DNA of 20,334 nucleotides from Planctomycetota bacterium (GTDB taxonomy: Bacteria > Planctomycetota > SZUA-567). This document shows, piece by piece, positions 7,443 through 14,195 of the stretch (the stretch's first letter is position 1; every line of letters starts with the position of its first letter). Below the pieces are notes generated by a model. That model worked only from the letters and a program-made list of their open reading frames with translations, was not told where the DNA came from and made no database searches. The stretch lies in the NCBI GenBank assembly GCA_020860865.1, contig JAJBTL010000306.1, forward strand, positions 1 to 20,334, written 5' to 3'. A program made the position numbers and the translations under genes.

Positions 7443-8426
7443 TTACAACCCCATTTCGACCAGGCGGTCGATGTTGTCGATGTCGAGGGATTCGAGTTCC
7501 TGACCGAGGAGGACGCGGTTTTCGGCGTCGACGGTGACCTTGCCCATGCCTTCAATAACCATGCCGTCCGTTATTGGCGTGCCGTCCATGAGCATGCGGC
7601 CGAGGCGGACAAACACTTCGCCGGCGACCATCGGGTTCCAGGTGAAGCCGCCACGGATGGCGCCCTGCTTGACGAGGCGTTCGCCTTGGCCGGCGGAGAA
7701 GGCGCCGAAGACGACGACGTCGTCCTTTTTGCCGCGTTGGAGAACGGCGCGGCCGGCGCCGATCGGGCCCTGCGAACCAAAGGTTAGGATGCCCTTCAGG
7801 TCAGGGTATTTGCCGAGGAGTTCGATGGTGGTGCGCATGGTGTCGTCCATGGATTCGGAGACGCCGAAGCGGTCGGCGACGAGCTCCATGTTCGGATAGT
7901 GTTCCTTCTGGTAGGCGATGGCGACATCGGCCCAGGCGTTGTGGAGCGGCACGGTGAGGGAGCCGACGTAGACGGCGTACTTGCCTTCCTTGCCTATGAG
8001 TTCGGCGAAGCGCTTCATGTGTTCGGTGCCGTAGTATTCGACCGAGACCAGTTCGAAGTCCCAGTCCTTGTTCACCTGTTCCGGGCCTTCGTGGATGATG
8101 ACCTTGATGCCGGCTTCGCGGGCGCGTTTCAGCACCGGCTCGAGGACCTGGAGATCGTTCGGGACGACGCCGATGACGTCGACCTTCTGGGCGATGAGGT
8201 CTTCGATGGCGCGGACCTGGAGGGCCGGGTCGGCGGAGGTCGGGCCGATCTGCCAGGCGTCGGCGTTCTGCTTCGGCGCTTCCTTCCTGATGCCTTCCTC
8301 CATGGAATTGAACCAGGGAATGCCGCCGATTTTGGCGATGACGGCCATGCGGAACGTTTCGCCAGCCAGGGCCTGGCCGGCAAATAACACGACTGCGAGG
8401 AGGGACAGGATACCGGTTTTACGCAT
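7443..8426 (-). CDS. periplasmic sugar-binding protein of the ABC transporter
   Basis: 327-aa protein with a Sec signal peptide (MRKTG, hydrophobic core, ALA|GE cleavage near 21/22, no lipobox Cys), so free in a periplasm. The mature part is a Peripla_BP_4 (ribose/AI-2/rhamnose-type) binding protein: MAVIAKIGGIPWFNSMEEGI at the start, then VDVIGVVPNDLQVLEPVLKRAREAGIKVIIHEG and GILTFGSQGPIGAGRAV. ATG 8426 has AAGGAG 6 nt upstream. The longer frame to 8468 would hide the signal peptide. The ligand is inferred to be a ketohexose from the adjacent epimerase. The 210-bp gap to the ATPase gene has no obvious terminator. Confidence 0.95.
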   Translation of the reverse strand: MRKTGILSLLAVVLFAGQALAGETFRMAVIAKIGGIPWFNSMEEGIRKEAPKQNADAWQIGPTSADPALQVRAIEDLIAQKVDVIGVVPNDLQVLEPVLKRAREAGIKVIIHEGPEQVNKDWDFELVSVEYYGTEHMKRFAELIGKEGKYAVYVGSLTVPLHNAWADVAIAYQKEHYPNMELVADRFGVSESMDDTMRTTIELLGKYPDLKGILTFGSQGPIGAGRAVLQRGKKDDVVVFGAFSAGQGERLVKQGAIRGGFTWNPMVAGEVFVRLGRMLMDGTPITDGMVIEGMGKVTVDAENRVLLGQELESLDIDNIDRLVEMGL

Positions 8427-8551
8427 GATTGCTCCTTCACTTGAGAAAACGGACAACGTGCGACCCAAACGGGTCTCGGACAGGTGATGACACTGTAACT
8501 ACCGGAACTGCGGCATTGACGGCCGGGCCGGCGCCGGTGGGCGCGGCGCAG

Positions 8552-9421
8552 TTAGCCGACGAATTTTTCTTTGACGAATTTCAGGGCGGCGGCGATGTCG
8601 GCGTCGAGTTTGGCGTCGTCCCCATTGTCCGACAGGTCGTGCCAAACCTTGATCTCGTGCCCGACCGTGCCGCCCATGCGGACAAACGGTTCCATGACGA
8701 CGGCCTGGTCGTAGCCGATATCGCGGAGGCCTTCGGCTATGTCGTCCCACGGCATGTGGCCTTGGCCCGGAACCTTCCGGTTACACTCGCCGATATGGAG
8801 ATGGCCGAGAAGCGGGCCGGCGTGGCGGATGGCGTCGCCGAGGAAGTCTTCTTCAATGTTCATGTGGAAGGTGTCGAGCATCACCTTGACATTCGGCTTG
8901 TCGATGTCCTGGACAAATCTGACCGCTTCCTCAGACGTGTTGACGAGGAAGTGCTCAAAGCGGTTGACCACTTCGGCGAGGAGGGTGACGCCGTGGTCGC
9001 GGGCGATGTCGGCGGCGGTCTTCATCGACTCGACGCTCCGGGCCCAGGCGGCCGGTTTGTCGAAGGGGATGTTGTAGTCGTAGGGCCAGGAGGCGAAGAT
9101 GACGCCGCCGACCCGGTCGATGCCGGTTTTTTCAAGAAGCGGCAGCATCTTCCGCATCAGGTCGAGGCCGCGCTGGCGCACCGCCGGATCGGCCGAGGAC
9201 ATGTCGGCGTCGGCCGGGAAGCCGAGGCCGGCGGTAAGGCAGATGCCAACGTCGGCCGCAGTTTTCCGCATGGTCTGGATGGCGTTGTCATCCATGTTCA
9301 TAAGGCCGGCGGCGCTGATTTCGAGAATGTCGAAGCCAAGCCTGGCGACCTTTTTGGCATAGGCGACATAGTCGCCGCGCCATTCCTGTTCCCAATAGGC
9401 GAAATAGGTTCCGAATTTCAT
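8552..9421 (-). CDS. D-psicose/D-tagatose 3-epimerase family ketose epimerase
   Basis: 289-aa TIM-barrel sugar epimerase. It opens MKFGTYFAYWEQEWRGDY, very like the D-psicose (allulose) 3-epimerases. The Mn2+/catalytic set falls at the positions known for the Agrobacterium enzyme: E150 (LLAEVVNRFE), D183 (MLDTFHMN), H209 (GHLHIGE) and E244 (VVMEPF), with E156 and the NRKVPG arginine R215 also present. The family interconverts ketoses at C3, for example D-fructose/D-psicose or D-tagatose/D-sorbose. The preferred substrate cannot be read off. ATG 9421 has AGGAG 6 nt upstream; an upstream GTG/ATG extension lacks an SD. It is the first gene of the transporter operon, 125 bp before the binding protein. 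Confidence 0.93.
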   Translation of the reverse strand: MKFGTYFAYWEQEWRGDYVAYAKKVARLGFDILEISAAGLMNMDDNAIQTMRKTAADVGICLTAGLGFPADADMSSADPAVRQRGLDLMRKMLPLLEKTGIDRVGGVIFASWPYDYNIPFDKPAAWARSVESMKTAADIARDHGVTLLAEVVNRFEHFLVNTSEEAVRFVQDIDKPNVKVMLDTFHMNIEEDFLGDAIRHAGPLLGHLHIGECNRKVPGQGHMPWDDIAEGLRDIGYDQAVVMEPFVRMGGTVGHEIKVWHDLSDNGDDAKLDADIAAALKFVKEKFVG

Positions 9422-9878
9422 GCAATTCTCCTGCACCATAAAATGCGTCGGCCACAAGCGCGGCTCCGGCGGTGAAGGCGTTTATGAGAAATTCCGGAGG
9501 GAAAATCCTCACCACGCCAGAGGACACAACTCCCCCGCCCCGGAAGCCGTTGCTTCGGGTATATGGGTGACGCGTTGGTTATTTGTTGTAACAGACTTTC
9601 CGCTTTACTCGTTGTTCGTAAAGACAACAGCATCCCCGCCCGGACAGCGCGGTTATCGGCGCAGCCGTCGGAGTGGGTTTTTTGACTGGTGAATGTCAGA
9701 ATCCTTTACACAACAGAATTCGCGGAACGCGATTCCGGTAGAGTAAAGATTGTAAGCATCAAAATGGCGGTACATCCGGCTGTACCGGTTTACTGAATTT
9801 ATGCGTGCGCAGGTGAGGTGAATGGCTCTGGTGATACATAGTCAACGGCTCGTGGGTGTAGAAGCGCACTGGCATGTT
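9422..9878. other. leader/intergenic region upstream of the epimerase operon
   Basis: 457 bp without a convincing gene. It must hold the operon promoter on the minus strand, but no clean -35/-10 pair was found. Visible symmetry: CGGTACA (9768-9774) with TGTACCG (9781-9787), 6-nt spacer, and CTTTAC (9603-9608) with GTAAAG (9618-9623) around GTTGT. Either could be an operator. The first is followed on the minus strand by CCATTTT and could also be a weak terminator for the LacI remnant. The missing ligand-binding domain of that LacI gene would have lain here and is not recognisable in any frame. Confidence 0.4.
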
Positions 9879-10064
9879 TCAGAAAGTTGTCACGAAGGCG
9901 GTAACGTTCGGGACATAGCCGGTTTCCTGGATAAGGGCCTTGACCCGGTCCCGCGTCTTTTCGGAAAACCTGCCGGTATTGTTAATCACCCGCGAAATCG
10001 TCGCGGTGGAAAGCTGTGCCATCTTCGCCAGTTGCTTCAACGAGACAGGAGTCTTGGCAGCCAT
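9879..10064 (-). pseudogene. LacI-family regulator reduced to its DNA-binding domain
   Basis: 61-aa frame. Residues 7-54 are a full LacI-type HTH: VSLKQLAKMAQLSTATISRV, then NNTGRFSEKTRDRVKALI and GYVPN. Family members continue for about 280 more residues with hinge helix and sugar-binding core. Here the hinge (usually ARSL) is degenerate (TAFVTTF) and a TGA follows. No core domain is found in the next 450 bp. It sits divergent from nothing, directly upstream of the sugar operon on the same strand, so it was probably that operon's repressor. A lone HTH would bind DNA weakly because dimerisation is lost. It could be an isolated functional HTH, but deletion is more likely. Confidence 0.75.
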
Positions 10065-10075
10065 TCCATATACCT

Positions 10076-10093
10076 TGGGTAAACGATTGCGCA
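10076..10093. promoter_or_regulatory. LacI-type operator-like site 1
   Basis: TGGGTAAACGATTGCGCA, an 18-bp imperfect palindrome with the central CG and AA/TT flanks usual for LacI-family operators. It lies 12 bp upstream of the LacI remnant's ATG. Sixteen of 18 bases repeat at 10166-10183, exactly 90 bp away. Autoregulation by the former full-length repressor is inferred. Confidence 0.55.
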
Positions 10094-10136
10094 GGCCATC
10101 CCAAAAGAAGACGCGGTCGTAGCGAACCGTGTCGCA

Positions 10137-10169
10137 AAAGAACGCCCAACGGAGTCCTCATCCGTTGGG
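10137..10169 (-). terminator. Rho-independent terminator downstream of the DUF523 gene
   Basis: Perfect 9-bp stem CCCAACGGA (10145-10153) with TCCGTTGGG (10161-10169), loop of 7. On the minus strand it is followed by CGTTCTTTT. It lies about 150 nt past the DUF523 stop and would separate that gene from the LacI remnant. Its promoter-proximal arm overlaps operator-like site 2 by 4 bp. Confidence 0.7.
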
Positions 10170-10183
10170 TAAATGATTGCTCA
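10166..10183. promoter_or_regulatory. LacI-type operator-like site 2
   Basis: TGGGTAAATGATTGCTCA, differing from site 1 at two of 18 positions (C/T at position 9, G/T at position 16). The two sites also share bases upstream (CC.T). A pair 90 bp apart could support DNA looping by a tetrameric LacI-type protein. Confidence 0.5.
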
Positions 10184-10318
10184 TATAGCAATGAGTACCA
10201 CATCGTTCGGCGTAGTCAAGTTTTTCTTTCCCGGCCGTGAAAAAAAACGCGACGAAGGGGACCGGTGTGCCGTTATGGACGCGAATTCCGGTACCGGTAA
10301 ATATCCATAAATAAACAC

Positions 10319-10813
10319 CTAACCAACCCGAACGACATGGATTCCAGCCCGTCGGAGGATCTCCCCGGTTATTCCGTCCCTGTCGCAACTGGGTGAGCCT
10401 CCCTTGAGATAAGCCCGCGTGGCTCCGACCTGTCGGGCAATTTCGAGGGTAATGTGCGACCCTTTTACATGGAAATCCGTCACGTCCTCGTTTGTCTCCG
10501 GCGCGTACAGCCTCAAGCCCTCGTCCAACACGTGCGCGCCGGTACCGCCGCGGAGCGTTTCGCTGGTCCGCGGAGTCGGCATGCCGCCCAATTGTTCGGG
10601 ACAGACCGGGATAAGGACGTATTTCTCCTTGAGCCTGGCAAGCAGGCTGTCTCGACGTTTTGCACAGCGTCCGTGCCAGCGGCAAGGAACGCCCAGGAAG
10701 CAGAGGCTGACAAGCACCGGTTCCTTGACCACGCGGTGCGGAACAGCTGTCTCTTTATTTGGGTTGGCCGGCGTTAGTTCCGGAAAAAGAGATTTTTGAT
10801 TAGGATAGCTCAT
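10319..10813 (-). CDS. DUF523 family protein
   Basis: 164-aa protein matching the DUF523 (YbbK-like) family. It has VSLCFLGVPCRWHGR (about 35-49; Cys38 and Cys44), VLIPVCPEQLGGMPTPR (about 66-82; Cys71), VTDFHVKG and YLKGGSPSC (135-143; Cys143), then GITGEILRRAGI. The four Cys suggest a metal or Fe-S/thiol site; the biochemical role of the family is not established. The first about 30 residues are a hydrophilic extension beyond the domain. ATG 10813 has GGAG 6 nt upstream. The terminator at 10137-10169 follows. The usual SPSCG motif reads SPSCD here. Confidence 0.88.
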   Translation of the reverse strand: MSYPNQKSLFPELTPANPNKETAVPHRVVKEPVLVSLCFLGVPCRWHGRCAKRRDSLLARLKEKYVLIPVCPEQLGGMPTPRTSETLRGGTGAHVLDEGLRLYAPETNEDVTDFHVKGSHITLEIARQVGATRAYLKGGSPSCDRDGITGEILRRAGIHVVRVG

Positions 10814-10846
10814 GGGTGTCTCCGAAAACGAGGTTGTTGTCGGTGG

Positions 10847-11032
10847 TTATCCATCGATTTTCCCGGCAATCCTGTACAGGATAGATTTTACCTCTTCGAC
10901 CGCGCCTGGTTTTCCACTTGTAAGAAGGCTAATTGTCGCGCTCCAGGTGAAGGCTTGCAACAGCAGAATATACTGGGCGGCGGAGAGGCGAATCGGCATA
11001 GTCGATTTTTTCAATCCTTCCTCGGCAACCAT
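10847..11032 (-). CDS. short hypothetical frame, possible gene remnant
   Basis: 61-aa frame (ATG 11032, stop 10847-10849), 33 bp upstream of the DUF523 start. The open frame extends back to a stop near 11095, adding about 20 residues (ending NRLVEYMVAEEGLKKS), which suggests a C-terminal piece of a longer lost protein. One hydrophobic stretch (AAQYILLLQAFTW) is visible. No SD is clear and no family is recognised. Confidence 0.25.
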   Translation of the reverse strand: MVAEEGLKKSTMPIRLSAAQYILLLQAFTWSATISLLTSGKPGAVEEVKSILYRIAGKIDG

Positions 11033-11621
11033 GTATTCGACAAGCCTGTTTTCATAATCACCCCAAATCTTATGTGCGATGCGAAAATTTCTGTTTTAAC
11101 ATTCTGAATAAGGGAAAGTTGACCTCAAAAAACAGCCGAAGATCTTTTCTAGACCCATTTGCTGAAAGAATTGGATATCGTACCAAGTGACATCTTTATT
11201 CCGGGATTTGGTGATTGCGTCACCGTCCCGCAGTCTTTTTGTTTGAGAATGACGGCGGCCCGTTCTGACGCTTAAGGGTAAGGGGTCCCTTGTCCTCAAT
11301 GAACCATTAAACAATCTCGCCCCGCTCAAACTCCATGGCTGAGCTCTGACCGAAGGGAAGTAAATGTACAGTCGCTCACCGTCCTTGCGCTTAATAAGTT
11401 GTACCTGGCGGCGAAGCCCATGAAATCGCTTGTAAAACCCAAGTGACTCACCGAAGTTATCGGTCAAAAGTGACGATGAAGACCTATAATCTGTGGGCCG
11501 TTATAAACTTGATAATTCTAATCACACAGTGGGCAATAAACACTGAACATGGTTAACGTTCAAGAAAGACAAATCATAAAAGTTGGGCAAGGACCTAAGT
11601 CCTTGCCCGATTTATAGTAAC
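11033..11621. other. gene-poor stretch 3' of the tRNA-Ser gene
   Basis: About 590 bp with lower GC than its neighbours. The only frame of note is minus-strand 11467-11096 (123 aa, TTG start, no SD). Its first part (FGESLGFYKRFHGLRRQVQ, then KRKDGERLYIYFP) reads like protein and its second half like degenerate sequence. This could be a relic of a gene or of an element integrated at the tRNA 3' end. No integrase, terminal repeat or copy of the tRNA 3' end was found by eye. Confidence 0.3.
11585..11608 (-). terminator. terminator of tRNA-Ser
   Basis: Perfect 10-bp stem GGGCAAGGAC (11585-11594) with GTCCTTGCCC (11599-11608) and loop CTAA. It lies 13 nt past the tRNA 3' end, with AACTTTTAT following on the minus strand. 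Confidence 0.8.
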
Positions 11622-11711
11622 TGGCGGAGAGACAGGGATTCGAACCCTGGGAGGAGTTGCCCCCTCACTGGTTTTCGAAACCAGCCCGTTCGACCACTCC
11701 GGCATCTCTCC
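11622..11711 (-). tRNA. tRNA-Ser(CGA)
   Basis: 90-nt tRNA on the minus strand. The acceptor stem GGAGAGA/TCTCTCC is perfect, the discriminator is G, and the 3' CCA is encoded. The anticodon arm CTGGT-TTCGAAA-ACCAG gives anticodon CGA (reads UCG). A long variable arm (GTGAGGGGGCAACTCCTCCC region) identifies a class II tRNA-Ser, and the T arm has GGTTCGAATCC. The gene has its own promoter and terminator and appears intact. Confidence 0.97.
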
Positions 11712-11734
11712 ACCTTATGAGTAGTGAATGGACA

Positions 11735-11762
11735 AGTTTACGGAAACGCCACGCCGCGTCAA
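11735..11762 (-). promoter_or_regulatory. sigma-70 promoter of tRNA-Ser
   Basis: Minus-strand -35 TTGACG (11762-11757), 16-bp spacer, -10 TAAACT (11740-11735). The -10 ends 23 nt before the tRNA 5' end. Confidence 0.6.
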
Positions 11763-11765
11763 GAG

Positions 11766-11819
11766 GCTGGCGGAAAACTCGATGAATCAGACGACCCCGG
11801 CTGATAGGGTGTCGCCAGC
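11766..11819. repeat. nested inverted repeat upstream of tRNA-Ser
   Basis: GCTGGCG (11766-11772) pairs with CGCCAGC (11813-11819), and inside it ATCAG pairs with CTGAT around ACGACCCCGG. This gives a two-stem hairpin in an otherwise empty 11763-11946 stretch. No known RNA family is recognised. Confidence 0.35.
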
Positions 11820-11946
11820 GAGGAAATATGCGGAAGTCATTGATTCACTTCATAGTATCGTAGTTCCTTCATGCACTCCATAACCTCGCTCTGACAGCCC
11901 CCTCCCTTCGACTCCTTTCGACTATACAATATTCACTGGAATTATG

Positions 11947-11975
11947 TTGACACGCCGATGTGTTTGAGGTATAAA
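11947..11975 (+). promoter_or_regulatory. strong sigma-70 promoter of the metal-transport locus
   Basis: Consensus -35 TTGACA (11947-11952), ideal 17-bp spacer, -10 TATAAA (11970-11975). It is 41 bp before the ATG at 12017. No clear Fur, MntR or Zur palindrome was found around it. Confidence 0.85.
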
Positions 11976-12016
11976 ACTCAAGTGTTTTGTTCGTCATACT
12001 TTTTGTTAGGGCGACC

Positions 12017-12640
12017 ATGCGTTACACCATTTTACATGACATCCCGGGGAGAATGCGGGTGCGCTATGCCGGACGGCCGTTGGCGTCCGCCGTTCGCGTC
12101 GTGTTGGACAGTTGGGTCGCCGCACATGACGAGATCGTCTCCGCCTCGTTTTCCACCACCACCCGAAGTCTTCTCGTGCACTACCGGCACGAATGCGGCT
12201 CCGACCGAATCCATGACCTTCTCCAGGAATTCAGCCTCCCCGGCGACGCCGCAATCGTCCCGCCTGAACAGAATGCGGTACCGCCCACGTTTTTCAAAAC
12301 AGTCGCGTACGCGGTATGCAAGGAAATGGCCCAGGTCTTGTGCGGCGCCGTTTTTCCCCGGCCATTACGGAAGGTTCAGGCCACCTGCGCCGCCACGCGC
12401 CGGGCTGTCGGTCTGGGCTCCACATTCGTTGACGGGAATCTCGGTCGCTGCCTGTTTGATGCGGTGAGAATGCTGGCTCTTCGTGTGGCCAGCGCTTCGT
12501 TGCCGCTCCGTATCGCACTGCGCATCGGGTTTGCCTTGCTGCACAATCTCCTTGACAGCAGGCTCGTCCCGGCGCCGGCTGGCGTTGCCTGTGCGCCGCA
12601 GAGACGGTTACGGAGCGCCGGGCGCCGCGATAGTGCGTGA
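12017..12640 (+). CDS. HMA2-type protein, paralogue of the ATPase N-terminal part
   Basis: 207-aa protein. Residues 1-60 start MRYTILHDIPGRMRVRY and form a ferredoxin-like HMA2 domain without the CxxC metal motif. Residues about 95-190 are a set of moderately hydrophobic segments. It aligns along its length with residues 1-190 of the ATPase 1 kb downstream (MRYTILHEIPGRIRV, then PSFFEMALAGVS versus PTFFKTVAYAVC, LLPIPIRYALTA versus VFPRPLRKVQAT). It lacks the whole actuator/phosphorylation part, so it cannot pump. Partner, regulator or metal-delivery role is inferred from linkage. ATG 12017 has AGGG 6 nt upstream. The C-terminal 20 residues are basic and unlike the family. Confidence 0.75.
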   Translation: MRYTILHDIPGRMRVRYAGRPLASAVRVVLDSWVAAHDEIVSASFSTTTRSLLVHYRHECGSDRIHDLLQEFSLPGDAAIVPPEQNAVPPTFFKTVAYAVCKEMAQVLCGAVFPRPLRKVQATCAATRRAVGLGSTFVDGNLGRCLFDAVRMLALRVASASLPLRIALRIGFALLHNLLDSRLVPAPAGVACAPQRRLRSAGRRDSA

Positions 12641-12812
12641 ATCACCAACGGACCGATTGTGGTTCAGGCAGAGCCACGGACGACTATTCCCTGTGGGATT
12701 TTGCCCAAATACCAAAACCGCACTGCGTAAAACCTCAGAAAAGTTCTCATTCTTAACGTATCAAAATGCGATGGTTAGCGGCGAGGATTGTTGTTTTAAT
12801 TAACCAACTCAT

Positions 12813-12841
12813 TTGACATCAAGCAGTTATAGGGATACACT
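12813..12841 (+). promoter_or_regulatory. sigma-70 promoter of the small DUF6110-like gene
   Basis: -35 TTGACA (12813-12818), 17-bp spacer, -10 TACACT (12836-12841), 83 bp before ATG 12924. The rest of the 12641-12923 gap shows nothing recognisable. Confidence 0.7.
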
Positions 12842-12923
12842 AGTTGTGTGATAGTTATTCGGCCGTACTTTTCGGTACAACGCCTTGAATAACATGCCTG
12901 TTTTTCACCACAAGGAGATGACA

Positions 12924-13160
12924 ATGACTGGCAAGGGTTGGGGATGCTGCCTCGGCTGCGTGGCGCTTGGCGCCGTCGGCGCGGTATTATACATGAAGCA
13001 CAAGGACAAGATGAAACCGCTTGCCGCCAACCTGGTGGTCAAAAGCCTGCGCCTGAAGGACAAGGCCGCCGAATACGCCGCCCGCACCAAGGAACATGCC
13101 GAAGATATTGTCGCCGAGGCACGCCACATCAACGAAACCGCCGCCGAAGCCGACGCCTAA
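12924..13160 (+). CDS. small membrane-anchored protein, DUF6110-like
   Basis: 78-aa protein with an N-terminal Gly/Cys-rich hydrophobic segment (about 5-21, GWGCCLGCVALGAVGAVLY). A basic stretch and an amphipathic, probably helical tail follow (SLRLKDKAAEYAARTKEHAEDI then AEARHINE). This layout and the xKD...EHAEDI.AEA..INE ending resemble DUF6110 proteins, which are often found beside HMA2-type P-ATPases in anaerobes. The family match is from memory and not tested. ATG 12924 was chosen because AAGGAG ends 6 nt upstream; the in-frame ATG 12918 would abut it. Two cysteine pairs in the membrane segment are notable next to a metal pump. Confidence 0.78.
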   Translation: MTGKGWGCCLGCVALGAVGAVLYMKHKDKMKPLAANLVVKSLRLKDKAAEYAARTKEHAEDIVAEARHINETAAEADA

Positions 13161-13173
13161 TCGCGGAAGTATG

Positions 13174-13336
13174 TAGGGCCTGTTGACACAAGTCATTTGG
13201 GCGCTATCCGTTGCTTTTGCCCTGTGCTTCTTCCGTCTTTTTCGACAATATTCATAATATTGCCTTCAAAAGCTGGAATCGCCCAGGACAAAAGCAACGA
13301 AAAATCGCTCCAAAGCACGTGAGTCAACAAACCCTA
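13174..13336. mobile_element. MITE-like element with long imperfect inverted repeats
   Basis: 159-bp body (13176-13334). The left end (13176-13224) and the reverse complement of the right end (13284-13334) align at about 39 of 51 columns. Both begin GGG..TGTTGAC and share TTTGG and CGTTGCTTTTG.CCTG. TA flanks both ends (13174-13175, 13335-13336), consistent with a 2-bp target duplication, as in IS5-type (IS427/IS1031) elements. The middle has no gene but contains CAATATT-CAT-AATATTG. It separates the small membrane gene from the ATPase gene. Confidence 0.7.
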
Positions 13337-13344
13337 GTTTACGC

Positions 13345-13375
13345 CGCACCGCCACCATGACTGATGCGCGGTGCG
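13345..13375. repeat. hairpin-forming inverted repeat beside the MITE
   Basis: CGCACCGC (13345-13352) pairs perfectly with GCGGTGCG (13368-13375), 15-nt loop. An extra C/G pair lies outside (13344 and 13376). No T tract follows on either strand, so it is not a clear terminator. It lies between the mobile element and the ATPase start. Confidence 0.4.
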
Positions 13376-13592
13376 GATTTGTCTGCCAACGCGTTCGACG
13401 TGACGACAGGTCCGTCGCGGCCTTCGCCGGGCGGTAGCCATCCCATCGCCTCGTGTGTTGCGACATTGCCGTATCACGCTTTCGGACGGTGACGTTCCTG
13501 ATCGGTCATGGCCGGCGCGTCCGGAGGTACGACTGACCGGTACTATCCGAAACGGCTGGTGTCGACACGCATTTATTCAACGGGTTACTCCT

Positions 13593-14195
13593 ATGCGGTA
13601 CACCATTCTTCACGAAATTCCTGGCCGAATCCGCGTCCACTGTCTGGAAAAGGGCATCTCTCCCGACAGCGCCCGCGCCATTGGCGCCGTCCTGTCGACC
13701 CAGGACGGCATACTTTCGGCCGAATTCTCCGTCAGGACGCATAACCTCCTTGTCACCTATTCCCGCATCGCTCCCCGGCGTCATGTTCTGGCCTTGCTGG
13801 ACGTGCTCGAGCCGGCGGATTGGGAAGGGTTCGAAGAGGTTGCCGGGCCGCAGCAGCCGTCGTTTTTCGAAATGGCCCTGGCCGGCGTCAGCCGCACCAT
13901 GTTCTGGCATTTTATGAAAGTCCTCCTCCTTCCGATTCCGATCCGCTATGCCCTGACCGCCCTGGAAGCGGTCCCGGTGGTGTGGAAAGGCGCGAAGTCC
14001 GTCGGAAACGGCCGCCTCGACATCGCCGTCCTCGACGCCTCCGCCCTGAGCGTCCTGGCGGCGCGGCGCGACTTCAGCGCCATCCGGACGATTTTGTGGA
14101 TGTTCTCGGCGGCGGACAGCCTGGAAGAATGGACCCGCGAACAATCACGCCGCGACCTGGCGGAGAGCCTCGCTCTCCGTATCGATTCCGTCTGA
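13593..14195 (+). pseudogene. P1B-type metal ATPase, 5' part up to an in-frame TGA
   Basis: First 200 codons of a metal-transporting P-type ATPase. Residues 1-70 are an HMA2 domain (MRYTILHEIPGRIRV), lacking CxxC. Residues about 108-175 carry the first membrane helices (FWHFMKVLLLPIPIRYALTA, RLDIAVLDASALSVLA, IRTILWMFSAADSLEEW). It ends LALRIDSV then TGA (14193-14195). The frame then continues unchanged as VRTARGEVAKSIG..., the normal family sequence, where relatives have a Trp (V-W-V/L). So one TGG to TGA change splits the gene. A longer frame back to 13455 lacks family sequence. No good SD precedes ATG 13593. On its own this piece would resemble the 207-aa paralogue upstream. Confidence 0.8.

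Noticed and set aside
8429..9475. 348-aa plus-strand frame
   Set aside because: Antisense of the ketose epimerase, which has the full catalytic set and a proper SD.
11766..11819. SRP (4.5S) RNA next to tRNA-Ser
   Set aside because: The conserved GGAAGG..AGCAGCC core of SRP RNA is absent on both strands.
13455..13592. 46-codon N-terminal extension of the ATPase
   Set aside because: The sequence before ATG 13593 has no family resemblance, and the paralogue at 12017 begins at the same MRYTILH motif.
14193..14195. Selenocysteine or Trp recoding of the TGA
   Set aside because: The family has Trp, not Cys, here; no SECIS-like hairpin is obvious downstream; TGA ends other genes normally in this window.
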